Under the pieces are notes generated by a model. The model saw nothing but the letters and a program-made list of their open reading frames with translations, made no database searches and was not told the DNA's origin. From positions 414,349 through 478,348 of the forward strand of contig NZ_JAPVBJ010000002.1 of NCBI RefSeq assembly GCF_026967985.1: a stretch of 64,000 bases of DNA, read 5' to 3'. A program made the translations under genes and the position numbers. Source of the stretch: Modestobacter sp. VKM Ac-2984. Lineage in GTDB: Bacteria; Actinomycetota; Actinomycetes; Mycobacteriales; Geodermatophilaceae. Positions 1 to 8,564 of this stretch are shown one piece after another; position 1 is the stretch's first letter; each line of letters opens with the position of its first letter.

Positions 1-270
1 GGTCAGCGAGACCCAGCTGTCGCTGCCGGAGGTGGCCACGTTGACCTGTGGGTTGGCGGTGACCTGGGCGACCTTGCGGGAGCTCCGGCTGGCGAAGAAC
101 CACAGGTCGCCGTCGAACTCGACCTGCTGCATCGACATCGGCCGGCTCATCAGCGTGCCGTCGGGGGTGATCGTGGTGAACACGGCGATCCGCTCGTCCT
201 TCAGCAGCTCCGCGACCTTGCGGGTGTCGGCAGCGCGCGTGTCCTCAGCGCGGGTGTCCTCAGTGGTCAT
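1..270 (-). CDS. PPOX-fold general stress protein 26-like, N-terminal part only
   Basis: The gene starts with ATG at 270-268 and runs off the left edge, so only the first 90 residues are visible. They contain the segment RIAVFTTITPDGTLMSRPM and then GDLWFFASRSSRKVAQV, the FMN-binding split-barrel pattern of the pyridoxamine 5'-phosphate oxidase superfamily, general stress protein 26 branch (PF16242). Members are flavin-, F420- or heme-binding proteins of uncertain substrate. The N-terminus repeats EDTRA twice (TTEDTRAEDTRAADTRK), a small low-complexity start. It is divergent from the mftE-like gene with about 60 bp between. Family is fairly certain from the fragment; cofactor and substrate are unknown. 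Confidence 0.8.
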   Translation of the reverse strand, partial: MTTEDTRAEDTRAADTRKVAELLKDERIAVFTTITPDGTLMSRPMSMQQVEFDGDLWFFASRSSRKVAQVTANPQVNVATSGSDSWVSLT

Positions 271-330
271 GCAGCTGCCCTGCCCGCAACGGCGGCCGGT
301 GACACCCCTGCTCTGGCAGGGTGCCCGGCC

Positions 331-1035
331 GTGGGCGACGGCGTGCGGCTGACCGGGGCGACCTGGCCCGACATGGCGGGTCGTCCGCTGCTCGTCGTCC
401 CGCTCGGGTCGGTCGAGCAGCACGGCCGGCACCTGCCGCTGACCACCGACACCGTGGTCGCGCAGGCGGTGGCGGAGGCCGCCGTCGCGGAGCTGGACGG
501 CGCGGTGCTCGCCCCGGCGCTCGCGTACGGCGCCAGCGGTGAACACGAGGGGTTCCCCGGCACGATCTCGCTCGGCACCGCGGCGCTGACCACCGTGCTG
601 GTCGAGTACGGCCGCTCGGCCGGACGCTGGGCGGGCCGGCTGCTCGTGGTCAATGGGCACGGCGGCAACCTCGACGCCCTGCGGGCAGCGGTGCCGCAGC
701 TGCGGGCCGAGGGCCGGGACGTCGTCTGGTTCCCCTGTGGCGTGGCCGGGGGCGATGCGCACGCCGGGCGCACCGAGACGTCACTGATGTTGCACGTGGA
801 ACCTGCTGGGGTCCGCCCGGAGTTCGCCGCCGCGGGGGAGACCGCGCCGATCGCGGAGCTGCTGCCCCGGCTGCGGGCCGAGGGTGTGCGCGCGGTGAGC
901 CCGGACGGCGTGCTCGGCGATCCCGCCGGTGCGTCGGCGGCCGAGGGGGCGCAGCTGGTGCGCTCGCTCGCCGGGCGGCTGGTGGCCGCGGTCGGGGCCT
1001 GGGACGCCGACGCCGCCGGGCGGCTCCTGGGCTGA
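331..1035 (+). CDS. mftE: Creatininase-family amidohydrolase, probable mycofactocin peptidase MftE
   Basis: This 234-residue protein has the full creatininase metal site: GSVEQHGRHLPLTTD (E29, H31, H34, D40), VNGHGGN at 107-113 and DAHAGRTETSLM near 148. MftE is the creatininase homologue that cuts the VY dipeptide from the modified MftA peptide to release the mycofactocin core. The length fits MftE. The start is GTG at 331; no better one is seen. Unusually it stands alone: the gene to the left is divergent, the gene to the right is convergent, and none of mftA, mftB, mftC or mftD is in the window, although mftF lies 11 kb downstream. A general creatininase or creatinine-type amidohydrolase is the alternative. 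Confidence 0.75.
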   Translation: MGDGVRLTGATWPDMAGRPLLVVPLGSVEQHGRHLPLTTDTVVAQAVAEAAVAELDGAVLAPALAYGASGEHEGFPGTISLGTAALTTVLVEYGRSAGRWAGRLLVVNGHGGNLDALRAAVPQLRAEGRDVVWFPCGVAGGDAHAGRTETSLMLHVEPAGVRPEFAAAGETAPIAELLPRLRAEGVRAVSPDGVLGDPAGASAAEGAQLVRSLAGRLVAAVGAWDADAAGRLLG

Positions 1036-1099
1036 GCCAGGTGCTGCCCGGCGGCGCCGGTGCGGACAGGTGGTGGTGCTGAGCTCAGGTGGTGCGGGA

Positions 1100-2095
1100 T
1101 CAGCCGAGGGCGTCGGCGAACTGCGGGACGGCGTTCTCCAGGGCGTACTGGATGCCCAGCGGGGTGCCGCTGGAGAAGGCGTTGGTCAGCGTTGCGTCGT
1201 CGAGCACCACTGCGTTGCCGGACTGCACGGACGGGATCGCCTGCCACAGCGGGTTGTCAGTGATCTCGCTGGGCTCGACGAAGATCGGGAAGGCGACGGT
1301 CAGGCCGGCGTCCAGCAGGGGGAGCTGCTCCTCGCTCACCGGCACGTAGAAGCTGTCGGTCGCCAGCTCCTCGATCGCCGGCTTGTTCACGAAGCCGAGT
1401 TGCTCCATGAAGTCGACCCGTGAATCACCGCTGACGTAGGCGCCGAAGCCCTCGGAGGTGTAGGCGGCCACGGCGACCTCGGTGCCGTCGAACTCGGGGT
1501 TCGCCTCAGCGGCGTCGGCGAAGTCCTGGTCGACCTCGGCCTCGAGCTCGTCGGCCGCCTCGTCCCGGCCCAGCGCCTGGCCGACCAGCTCGAGCTGCTG
1601 CCGCCAGCTGGTCTGGTACTGCTCGACGCCCTCGGGCTGGCCGATGGTCGGCGCGATCTGGCTGAGCGCGTCGTAGCGCTCCTGCGTGGCGTCGGACCGG
1701 GTGTCCAGGATCAGGTCGGGGTCCAGCGCGGCGATCGCCTCGATGCTGGGCTCCAGCGTCTCGATGATCTCCGGGGCCTCGTCGTACAGCCCCTCGGCCC
1801 ACGGGCCCACGCCCTCGCCGCCGAAGCCGAGCCAGTCGCTCGCGCCGACCGGCTGGACGCCGAGGGCCAGCGCCGTCTCGGCGTCGCCCCAGCCGAGGGC
1901 GACGACCCGGGTCGGCTCCTCCTCGACCGTCACGTCACCGAAGGCGGTCTCGACCGTGACCGGGAAGGCGTCCGACGAGCCGGTGGTCGGGTCGGCGCCC
2001 TCGGCGGTGGTGTCGTCGCCGGTGTCGGAGCCGCAGCTCGTGATGACGAGCGCAGCGGCCAGCAGGGCGGTGCCGCGGAGGGCGAAGCGGGACAT
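1100..2095 (-). CDS. Iron-siderophore ABC transporter substrate-binding lipoprotein
   Basis: The 331-residue product begins with a lipoprotein signal: basic MSRFALR, a hydrophobic run, and a lipobox ending ITSC with Cys21 as lipidation site. An acidic Asp/Thr/Gly linker follows, then a FepB/FhuD-type domain with TRVVALGWGDAETALALGVQPVG and the IEAIAALDPDLIL motif typical of Fe3+-siderophore and cobalamin binders. It should capture a ferric siderophore on the outer face of the cell membrane and pass it to a FecCD permease. No permease is adjacent; a matching permease/ATPase operon lies at 55.2-58.2 kb. An IdeR-like box sits 19 bp upstream of the start, which supports iron repression. Ligand identity cannot be read from sequence. 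Confidence 0.9.
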   Translation of the reverse strand: MSRFALRGTALLAAALVITSCGSDTGDDTTAEGADPTTGSSDAFPVTVETAFGDVTVEEEPTRVVALGWGDAETALALGVQPVGASDWLGFGGEGVGPWAEGLYDEAPEIIETLEPSIEAIAALDPDLILDTRSDATQERYDALSQIAPTIGQPEGVEQYQTSWRQQLELVGQALGRDEAADELEAEVDQDFADAAEANPEFDGTEVAVAAYTSEGFGAYVSGDSRVDFMEQLGFVNKPAIEELATDSFYVPVSEEQLPLLDAGLTVAFPIFVEPSEITDNPLWQAIPSVQSGNAVVLDDATLTNAFSSGTPLGIQYALENAVPQFADALG

Positions 2096-2113
2096 GCGAG
2101 CTCCTTCGGTGGA

Positions 2114-2132
2114 TCAGGTGAGGCTGACCTAA
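2114..2132 (-). promoter_or_regulatory. IdeR/DtxR-like iron box upstream of siderophore-binding gene
   Basis: On the minus strand the 19 bases read TTAGGTCAGCCTCACCTGA. They match 15 of 19 positions of the DtxR/IdeR consensus TTAGGTTAGGCTAACCTAA. The box lies 18 bp upstream of the start codon of the siderophore-binding lipoprotein and should overlap its promoter. Fe2+-loaded IdeR would block transcription there. A second, weaker box of the same kind lies before the permease operon near 58.27 kb. Confidence 0.75.
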
Positions 2133-2265
2133 GCACACGGAGGTCACGGTCCGGTCACCGTGGCGGAGCAGGACGGCCGCGGTCGGGTCCCATGCCCGGG
2201 GGCTGCCGCCACGCCGCACCCGCACGTCGGTGGTCCCCGGCCCGGCGACCGGCAAGACTGCCGGG

Positions 2266-3684
2266 GTGCTGATGACCCTGTCCACCACCCACCGGCCGGC
2301 GACGGACCTGGGCTTCCTGCTGCACAAGAACCCCGCACGGGCGCAGCAGGTCGAGGTCTCGACCGGGACGGCGCACGTCTTCTACCCGGAGGCGACCGAC
2401 GAGCGGTGCACCGTCGCGCTGCTGCTGGAGGTCGACCCGATCGCGTTGGTGCGCGGGAACCGGGGGAACGAGGGCTTCGCCCTGGGTCAGCACGTCAACG
2501 ACCGGCCGTACGCCGCGTCCAGCCTGCTGGCCGTCGCGCTGGGCAAGGCCTTCGCCAGCGCCCGCCGCGGGGTGAGCAAGGAGCGGCCCGACCTGGTCGA
2601 CCAGGCGCTGCCGCTGGAGGTGCACCTGCCGGCGCTGTCCTGCCGGGGCGGTGCCGAGCTGGCCGAGCGGTTCTTCGCGCCGCTGGGCTGGCAGGTCGAG
2701 GCCCGGGCCGTCCCGCTCGACGAGCAGTTCCCCGAGTGGGGCGACTCCCGCCACGTCGACCTGCGGCTGCGCGGCACCCAGCGGCTCGCCGACGCGATCA
2801 ACCAGCTGTACGTCGCGCTGCCCGTGCTCGACGACGCGAAGCACTACTGGGTGAGCACCGACGAGATCGACAAGCTGCTGCGCGCCGGCAGCGGGTGGCT
2901 GGCCGGCCACCCGGACCGCGAGCTGATCACCCAGCGCTACCTGGCCCACCAGCGCGCACTGTCCGGCCAGGCGATGGCCCGGCTCGCCGAGGTCGACGAC
3001 GCCGACGTCGACACCTTCGATGACGCGGTCGCCGCGACGCCCGAGGTCCCCGAGCGTCCGGCGCCCCTGGCCCAGCTGCGGCAGGGCGCCGTCCTCGCCG
3101 TGCTCCGGGCGGCCGGCGCCCACCGGGTGCTCGACCTCGGCTGCGGCTCCGGGGCGCTGCTCCCCGCCCTGCTGGCCGAGCCGTCCCTCACCGAGGTGGT
3201 GGGGGTCGACGTCAGCTCCCGCGCGCTCGAGGTGGCGGCCCGCCGGCTGCGCCTGGACCGGATGCCCGAACGTCAGCGCGCCCGGATCAGCCTGCTGCAG
3301 AGCGCGCTCACCTACACCGACGCCCGGCTGGCCGGGTACGACGCGGCGGTGCTGATGGAGGTCGTCGAGCACCTGGACCCCGACCGGCTGCCGGCGCTGG
3401 AGCACGCCGTCTTCGCCGCCGCCGCGCCGTCGACCGTCGTGGTCACCACGCCCAACGCCGAGCACAACGTGCGGTACCCGGCCCTGGCCGGCGGCGGCCT
3501 GCGGCACCGGGACCACCGGTTCGAGTGGACCCGCGCCGAGTTCGCCGAGTGGGCCGACGGCGTGGCCGCCCGTCGGGGGTACGCGGTCCGGTACCTCGGT
3601 GTCGGCGGCGACGACCCGGAGGTCGGCCCGCCCACCCAGGTGGCGGTCTTCACCCGCGCGGCGGGGCAGGAGGTGGCGGCATGA
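2266..3684 (+). CDS. hen1: 3'-terminal RNA ribose 2'-O-methyltransferase Hen1
   Basis: Bacterial Hen1 methylates the 2'-OH of a damaged RNA 3' end before Pnkp ligation, so the repaired RNA resists the same cut. From GTG 2266 the protein is 472 residues. The N-terminal part starts TTHRPATDLGFLLHKNP, the hallmark of the bacterial Hen1 N-terminal domain. The C-terminal methyltransferase has VLDLGCGSG (about 288-296), the metal-binding EVVEHLD (365-371) and HRDHRFEW (414-421). I prefer GTG 2266 because it gives the family-like start MLMTLSTTHRP; ATG 2272 is also possible. Its stop overlaps the pnkp start by 4 bases, so the two are translationally coupled, as in other bacterial Hen1/Pnkp operons. 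Confidence 0.95.
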   Translation: MLMTLSTTHRPATDLGFLLHKNPARAQQVEVSTGTAHVFYPEATDERCTVALLLEVDPIALVRGNRGNEGFALGQHVNDRPYAASSLLAVALGKAFASARRGVSKERPDLVDQALPLEVHLPALSCRGGAELAERFFAPLGWQVEARAVPLDEQFPEWGDSRHVDLRLRGTQRLADAINQLYVALPVLDDAKHYWVSTDEIDKLLRAGSGWLAGHPDRELITQRYLAHQRALSGQAMARLAEVDDADVDTFDDAVAATPEVPERPAPLAQLRQGAVLAVLRAAGAHRVLDLGCGSGALLPALLAEPSLTEVVGVDVSSRALEVAARRLRLDRMPERQRARISLLQSALTYTDARLAGYDAAVLMEVVEHLDPDRLPALEHAVFAAAAPSTVVVTTPNAEHNVRYPALAGGGLRHRDHRFEWTRAEFAEWADGVAARRGYAVRYLGVGGDDPEVGPPTQVAVFTRAAGQEVAA

Positions 3685-6233
3685 GCGACGTCCGCGAGCT
3701 CGCCGTCCCCGAGCTCTCCCTGGTCGTGCTGATCGGCGCCTCCGGCTCGGGCAAGTCCACCTTCGCCAGGAAGCACTTCCGGCACACGCAGGTGCTCTCC
3801 AGCGACGTCTGCCGGGGCCTGGTCGCCGACGACGAGAACGACCAGTCGGCGACGCCGGCCGCGTTCGCCGTGCTGCACGCGATCGCGGCGGCGCGGCTGC
3901 GCGCCGGCCGGCTCACCGTCGTGGACGCGACCAACGTCAAGCGCGAGGACCGGGCGTCGCTGGTGCAGCTGGCGCGCGACCACGACGTGCTGCCGCTGGC
4001 GATCGTGCTGGACGTCGCGGAGGGCGTCTGTCTCGCGCGCAACGCCGCCCGCCCCGACCGGGACCTCGCCCCCACCGTGGTCAGCCGGCAGCGCGCCGAG
4101 CTGCGGCGTGGGCTGCGCGGGCTGAGCCGGGAGGGGTTCCGCAAGGTGCACCTGCTGAGCAGCCCGGAGGAGGTCGACGCCGCCGTCCTCACCTACGAGA
4201 AGGCCTACAGCGACCTGCGCGCCGAGACCGGCCCGTTCGACGTCGTCGGTGACGTGCACGGCTGCCGCGCGGAGCTGGAGGAGCTGCTCGGCCGGCTGGG
4301 GTACGAGCTCGTCCGCGACCCGCAGGGCCGGCCGGTGGACGCCGTCCCGCCCGCCGGACGGCGCGCGGTCTTCCTCGGCGACCTCGTCGACCGGGGCCCG
4401 GACTCCCCCGGCGTGCTCCGACTGGTGATGGGCATGGTGAGCGCAGGGCACGCGCTCTGCGTCCCGGGCAACCACGAGAACAAGCTGGTCAAGGCGCTCC
4501 GCGGGCGCGACGTGCAGATCACCCACGGGCTGGAGACCACCCTCGCCCAGCTGGAGGCGGAGACCCCGGAGTTCCGCCGCGAGGTCGAGGACTTCTGCTA
4601 CGGGCTGGTCAGCCACTACGTGCTGGACGGCGGCGCGCTGGTCGTGGCGCACGCCGGGCTGACCGAGGAGCTGCACGGGCGGGCCAGCGGACGGGTGCGC
4701 AGCTTCGCCCTGTACGGGGACACGACCGGTGAGACCGACGAGTTCGGCCTGCCGGTCCGCTACCCGTGGGCCCAGGACTACCGCGGCCGGGCGATGGTGC
4801 TCTACGGCCACACCCCGGTGCCCGAGCCCGAGTGGGTCAACAACACGATGTGCCTGGACACCGGCTGCGTGTTCGGCGGCCGGCTGACCGCACTGCGCTA
4901 CCCGGAGCGAGAGCTCGTCGACGTCCCGGCGCACCGCACCTGGTACGAGCCGGCCCGCCCGTTCCTCTCCGAGGACGACGCGACGCCGGAGCGGCCCGAC
5001 GAGGTGCTCGACGTCGCCGACGTGCTGGGCAAGCGGATCGTGGAGACCCGGTTGTCCGGCCGGGTCACCGTGCGGGCGGAGAACGCCGCCGCGGCGATCG
5101 AGGTGATGAGCCGGTTCGCCCTCGCTCCCCAGCAGCTGGCCTACCTGCCGCCGACGATGAGCCCGGTGGCGACCGCGGCGCACCCGAACCTGCTGGAGCA
5201 CCCGGCGGAGGCGTTCGCCTACTACCGCGGCGAGGGGGTCGACCAGGTCGTCTGCCAGGAGAAGCACATGGGTTCGCGGGCCGTCGCGCTGGTGCGACGG
5301 CAGGACGCGGCAGGCGACCCCGACCGGCCGGTGGGGGAGCGCGGAGCGCTGTACACCCGCACCGGCCGCGCGTTCCTCGGCGAGGAGCTGACCAGGGAGT
5401 TCCTGGCCCGGGTCGCCCGGGCGGTCGAGGGTGCCGGGCTGTTCACGGAGCTGGGCAGCGACTGGGTGCTGCTGGACGGTGAGCTGCTGCCCTGGTCGGT
5501 CAAGGCCGGTGACCTGATCCGCGGCCAGTACGCCGCCGTGGGCGCCGCGGCCCGGGCCGCGCTGCCGGTCGCCGAGGCGGTGCTGGTGCAGGCCGCCGGC
5601 CGGGGGCTGGACGTCGGCGAGCTGCTGACCCGCCAGCGGGCCCGCCGGGTCGACGTCGAGGGGTTCACCACCGCCTACCGGCGCTTCTGCTGGCCCACCG
5701 ACGGGCTGAGCGGCACCGCCTTCGCGCCGTTCCAGCTGCTCGCCGCGGCCGGGGCGACCTTCAGCGATCGGCCGCACGGGGAGCACCTGGCCCTCGCCGA
5801 CCGGCTGGCCGAGGCCGACCCGGAGCTGCTGCGCCGGACGCAGCACCGTGCGGTCGACGTCACCGACCCGGTCAGCGAGCAGGCCGCCACCGACTGGTGG
5901 ACGGAGCTGACCGCCGGCGGTGGGGAAGGGATGGTGGTCAAGCCGGCCGCCAACCTCACCCGCGGGCGCCGGGGCCTGGTGCAGCCCGGGCTGAAGGTGC
6001 GCGGCCGCGAGTACCTGCGGCTGGTCTACGGCCCCGAGTACACCGAGCCGGCGAACCTGTCCCGGCTCCGGGAGCGCAACCTAGGGCGCAAGCGGGGCCT
6101 GGCCCTGCGGGAGTACGCCCTCGGGCTGGAGGGCCTGGAGCGGTTGGCCCGGGGCGAGCCGATGTGGCGGGTGCACGAGTGCGTCTTCGCCGTCCTGGCA
6201 CTGGAGTCGGAGCCGGTCGACCCGCGGCTCTGA
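3681..6233 (+). CDS. pnkp: Polynucleotide kinase-phosphatase-ligase Pnkp
   Basis: This 850-residue enzyme heals and seals broken RNA (2',3'-cyclic phosphate removal, 5' phosphorylation, adenylation and ligation) together with Hen1. Three modules are visible in order: an N-terminal kinase with P-loop GASGSGKST at 19-27; a metallophosphatase with GDVHG (190-194), GDLVDRG (233-239) and GNHE (263-266); and a C-terminal adenylyltransferase with the nucleophile lysine in QEKHMGSR (K528). The length matches Clostridium thermocellum Pnkp. The ATG at 3681 overlaps the hen1 TGA. All key motifs of the three activities are intact, so the system is probably functional. Immediately downstream is the low-GC DUF262-Schlafen gene. 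Confidence 0.96.
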   Translation: MSDVRELAVPELSLVVLIGASGSGKSTFARKHFRHTQVLSSDVCRGLVADDENDQSATPAAFAVLHAIAAARLRAGRLTVVDATNVKREDRASLVQLARDHDVLPLAIVLDVAEGVCLARNAARPDRDLAPTVVSRQRAELRRGLRGLSREGFRKVHLLSSPEEVDAAVLTYEKAYSDLRAETGPFDVVGDVHGCRAELEELLGRLGYELVRDPQGRPVDAVPPAGRRAVFLGDLVDRGPDSPGVLRLVMGMVSAGHALCVPGNHENKLVKALRGRDVQITHGLETTLAQLEAETPEFRREVEDFCYGLVSHYVLDGGALVVAHAGLTEELHGRASGRVRSFALYGDTTGETDEFGLPVRYPWAQDYRGRAMVLYGHTPVPEPEWVNNTMCLDTGCVFGGRLTALRYPERELVDVPAHRTWYEPARPFLSEDDATPERPDEVLDVADVLGKRIVETRLSGRVTVRAENAAAAIEVMSRFALAPQQLAYLPPTMSPVATAAHPNLLEHPAEAFAYYRGEGVDQVVCQEKHMGSRAVALVRRQDAAGDPDRPVGERGALYTRTGRAFLGEELTREFLARVARAVEGAGLFTELGSDWVLLDGELLPWSVKAGDLIRGQYAAVGAAARAALPVAEAVLVQAAGRGLDVGELLTRQRARRVDVEGFTTAYRRFCWPTDGLSGTAFAPFQLLAAAGATFSDRPHGEHLALADRLAEADPELLRRTQHRAVDVTDPVSEQAATDWWTELTAGGGEGMVVKPAANLTRGRRGLVQPGLKVRGREYLRLVYGPEYTEPANLSRLRERNLGRKRGLALREYALGLEGLERLARGEPMWRVHECVFAVLALESEPVDPRL

Positions 6234-6351
6234 CTTGCCCCTGTCAATCCTCGGGAATCAGTCGGTGCAGCGACAGCTCCGTCAAGCCCACGGAATGGAC
6301 GCTGCCGCGTGCCGCAGGGGACTCGCCGTGCTTTCGTGAGACCATCCGGCC

Positions 6352-8115
6352 ATGGCGCAGCTCGACGCGAGTCCCCGCTCGATTCAGTCTGTCTATTCTT
6401 GGTATAGCCAGGGGCAGCTAAAGGTGAACCGTCGGTACCAGCGCAAGCTGGTTTGGACGACCAAGGAGAAGCAGAAGCTAATAGAGTCGGTGATGAAGAG
6501 GTACCCCGTACCTGCGATCCTGCTGGCCGCCCGGGACGACGGCTACGAGATCATCGATGGACTGCAGCGCCTGCATGCCATCGTCTCATTTGTCGAAACC
6601 GCTTTCGCGACGCTGGATGAAGAGTATTTCGACGTTTCGAGCTTTGTGACCGCTAAGAATCGGGCGGATTCAGGGGCGTTTGAGATAACGGGACAGGATT
6701 CGAAGATCGGATCCATGGAGGTGGCGGCATTCCTGGACTATTCGCTAGCTATTACGGTTATGCGGGATGCTTCGGAGTCTGAGATCGATGACGTCTTTGG
6801 GCGAATCAACACCTATGGGCACCGGCTGAGTGATCAAGAGCGGCGTCAAGCTGGTGTGCAGTCGGCCTTTGCGGACACGGTGCGCGAGCTCGCGACCCAG
6901 CTCAGGCAAGATGTTTCCCCCGAACCGATCGTCGACCTTTCGTTGATGCCGAGTATCAGCATCGATCTGCCGATGGCTCGACATGGCTACGGGACTGCAG
7001 CGTCGTCTACTTTCTGGGTTAACCAGGGTGTCCTTCGATCAACAGACTTGCGCGATTCGATGGACGAGCAGTGCCTTTCCGACATTGCGGCAATCATCGC
7101 TGGCGGAGCCATGATCGAGCGTTCTAAGGACGCACTTGACGCCGTCTATGCACCGGACACGCCAGAGAGTAACCGTGTACTGACGGGTCTGGTCACGCAT
7201 GGATCCGATAAGCTGAAGACGGAATTGAAGTACTGCATCGACGAGATTATGGCTATCTGCAGCGGCGGATCGGCTCCTTCTAAGCTGCGGGATGTCATCT
7301 ACCCTGAGGGGACCAATAACTCGTTCCCCTCGGTGTTCGCCATTTTGGTGGTGGCATTGCATGAAAAGCTCATCGCTGAGAGTAAAAAGATCGCAGATCA
7401 CGCAGCAGTTAAGGACAGTCTGACGGGCCTGAACGGCCGCCTATCGTCCGGGCGAACCGCCGATGAGCGCCGCCGAAACGTCAACGTTGTCAAGGGGCTA
7501 ATTGACGCTCATGTAGTCGAGGGGTCAACATCCGCTATTTATGGCGCCCACTCGTCTGTCGATATTGACAACATTATCCAACGGTCACGAATTGAGCTTC
7601 CACACTACGAGCTTAAGCAGGGATTGCTTAACCTGAATCCGCAACGCTCAGTCAACTCGGACCTTCCTGGCAAGGTCGTTAGAACGCTGTGCGCTATGGC
7701 AAACAACGGCGGCAATCGGTCTGGAACTGTGTTGATTGGCGTCACCGATGACGCGGCCGATGCGGATCGGGTGCGGGAGCTCGACGGCGTGCAACCTGTT
7801 CCGGTAGGCGCTCGATACGTTGTGGGAGTCAATAGGGAAGCCGCAGTTCTCGGTGAAACTGTCGAAGAGTACTTTTCGCGATGGAAAAACGCTATTCGTA
7901 GCGCGAATATCTCCCCGACATCACTACGGGATGCACTGCTCGCCAATATTGACTACCACGAGTATCGAGGACTTGGCGTGATCGTGATCTCCGTACCGAT
8001 CATGCGGGAAGTCTCTTACGTCGATGACGTTCCTTATCGCAGGGAGGGTGATGAGACTGTCGCGGTGACCGCGCTCTCGCAGGCGGTGGACTTGGGTAGA
8101 CGTTTCCAAGGATGA
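6352..8115 (+). CDS. DUF262 (ParB/Srx-like) - Schlafen/AlbA_2 domain fusion; putative defence or RNA-cutting protein
   Basis: This 587-residue protein joins two families. The N-terminus is DUF262: RRYQRKLVW (27-35), YEIIDGLQR with the DGxQR motif at 69-73, and [15 protein letters not shown] (149-163). This fold occurs in GmrSD, BrxU and SspE restriction proteins. A helical middle (about 240-400) is unassigned. The C-terminus is Schlafen/AlbA_2: ELPHYELK (415-422), [10 protein letters not shown] (445-454), TVLIGVTDD (459-467) and [10 protein letters not shown] (561-570). E415, E420 and D466 or D467 line up with the E-E-D nuclease residues known from mammalian SLFN11/13. No DUF1524 HNH domain is present. 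The DNA is much less GC-rich than its neighbours: lines 7321-7380 and 7381-7440 count 53% and 55% G+C, against 72% at 5881-5940, which points to acquisition. The domains are well supported; a defence role is inferred. Confidence 0.85.
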   Translation: MAQLDASPRSIQSVYSWYSQGQLKVNRRYQRKLVWTTKEKQKLIESVMKRYPVPAILLAARDDGYEIIDGLQRLHAIVSFVETAFATLDEEYFDVSSFVTAKNRADSGAFEITGQDSKIGSMEVAAFLDYSLAITVMRDASESEIDDVFGRINTYGHRLSDQERRQAGVQSAFADTVRELATQLRQDVSPEPIVDLSLMPSISIDLPMARHGYGTAASSTFWVNQGVLRSTDLRDSMDEQCLSDIAAIIAGGAMIERSKDALDAVYAPDTPESNRVLTGLVTHGSDKLKTELKYCIDEIMAICSGGSAPSKLRDVIYPEGTNNSFPSVFAILVVALHEKLIAESKKIADHAAVKDSLTGLNGRLSSGRTADERRRNVNVVKGLIDAHVVEGSTSAIYGAHSSVDIDNIIQRSRIELPHYELKQGLLNLNPQRSVNSDLPGKVVRTLCAMANNGGNRSGTVLIGVTDDAADADRVRELDGVQPVPVGARYVVGVNREAAVLGETVEEYFSRWKNAIRSANISPTSLRDALLANIDYHEYRGLGVIVISVPIMREVSYVDDVPYRREGDETVAVTALSQAVDLGRRFQG

Positions 8116-8242
8116 GTCCAGGGAGCTCCCCATGGGGCGACTGACGGCAGGAACACGGCGGGGTGCTGGTGGGTTACCCCCACAGTCGCGATCAGCCCGC
8201 CCAACGGGGGTGGACGTCCCGCGCAGACCGAGAGGACCAGCC

Positions 8243-8494
8243 ATGCAGAACGGCATCCACCCCGAGTACCGCACCGTCGTGTTCCAGGACACCGCGACCG
8301 GGGCCACCTTCCGCACCCGCAGCACCGTGCAGACCAGCCGGACCATCGAGCTGGACGGCGAGACGTTGCCGGTGGTCCCGGTCGAGATCAGCGCCTCCTC
8401 GCACCCGTTCTGGACCGGCAACCAGCGGGTGCTCGACACCGCCGGCCGGGTCGAGAAGTTCAACCAGCGGTTCGGCGCGCGCACCCGCAGCTGA
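8243..8494 (+). CDS. rpmE2: Ribosomal protein bL31, type B (zinc-free)
   Basis: The 83-residue protein starts [16 protein letters not shown] and contains [20 protein letters not shown], the diagnostic SxPF(Y/W)TGxQ block of 50S protein L31. No cysteine is present, so it is the C-minus (type B) paralogue that replaces zinc-binding L31 under zinc shortage in many actinobacteria. The ATG at 8243 is chosen because the family consistently starts at this point. I looked for a Zur box upstream and saw none that was convincing. A hairpin follows the stop. Confidence 0.97.
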   Translation: MQNGIHPEYRTVVFQDTATGATFRTRSTVQTSRTIELDGETLPVVPVEISASSHPFWTGNQRVLDTAGRVEKFNQRFGARTRS

Positions 8495-8507
8495 CGCACC
8501 GTTCGCC

Positions 8508-8547
8508 CGACGCCCTCGTCGGCCCGCCCGGGCCGGCGGGGGCGTCG
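8508..8547 (+). terminator. Hairpin terminator after rpmE2
   Basis: CGACGCCC at 8508-8515 pairs perfectly with GGGCGTCG at 8540-8547, with further GC-rich pairing inside the loop. There is no U-tract. It lies between the rpmE2 stop and the convergent end of the membrane-protein gene, so it may serve both strands. Confidence 0.5.
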
Positions 8548-8564
8548 TCGTGTCAGTGGGCCCG

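Noticed and set aside
8116-8242. Zur box upstream of the zinc-free L31 gene
   Set aside because: Expected from the family, but no TGAAAATGATTTTCA-like dyad was found in the 127-bp gap.
6234-8242. Integration repeats or an att site around the low-GC gene
   Set aside because: The two flanks were compared by eye and share no direct repeat of useful length; no tRNA gene or integrase is near.
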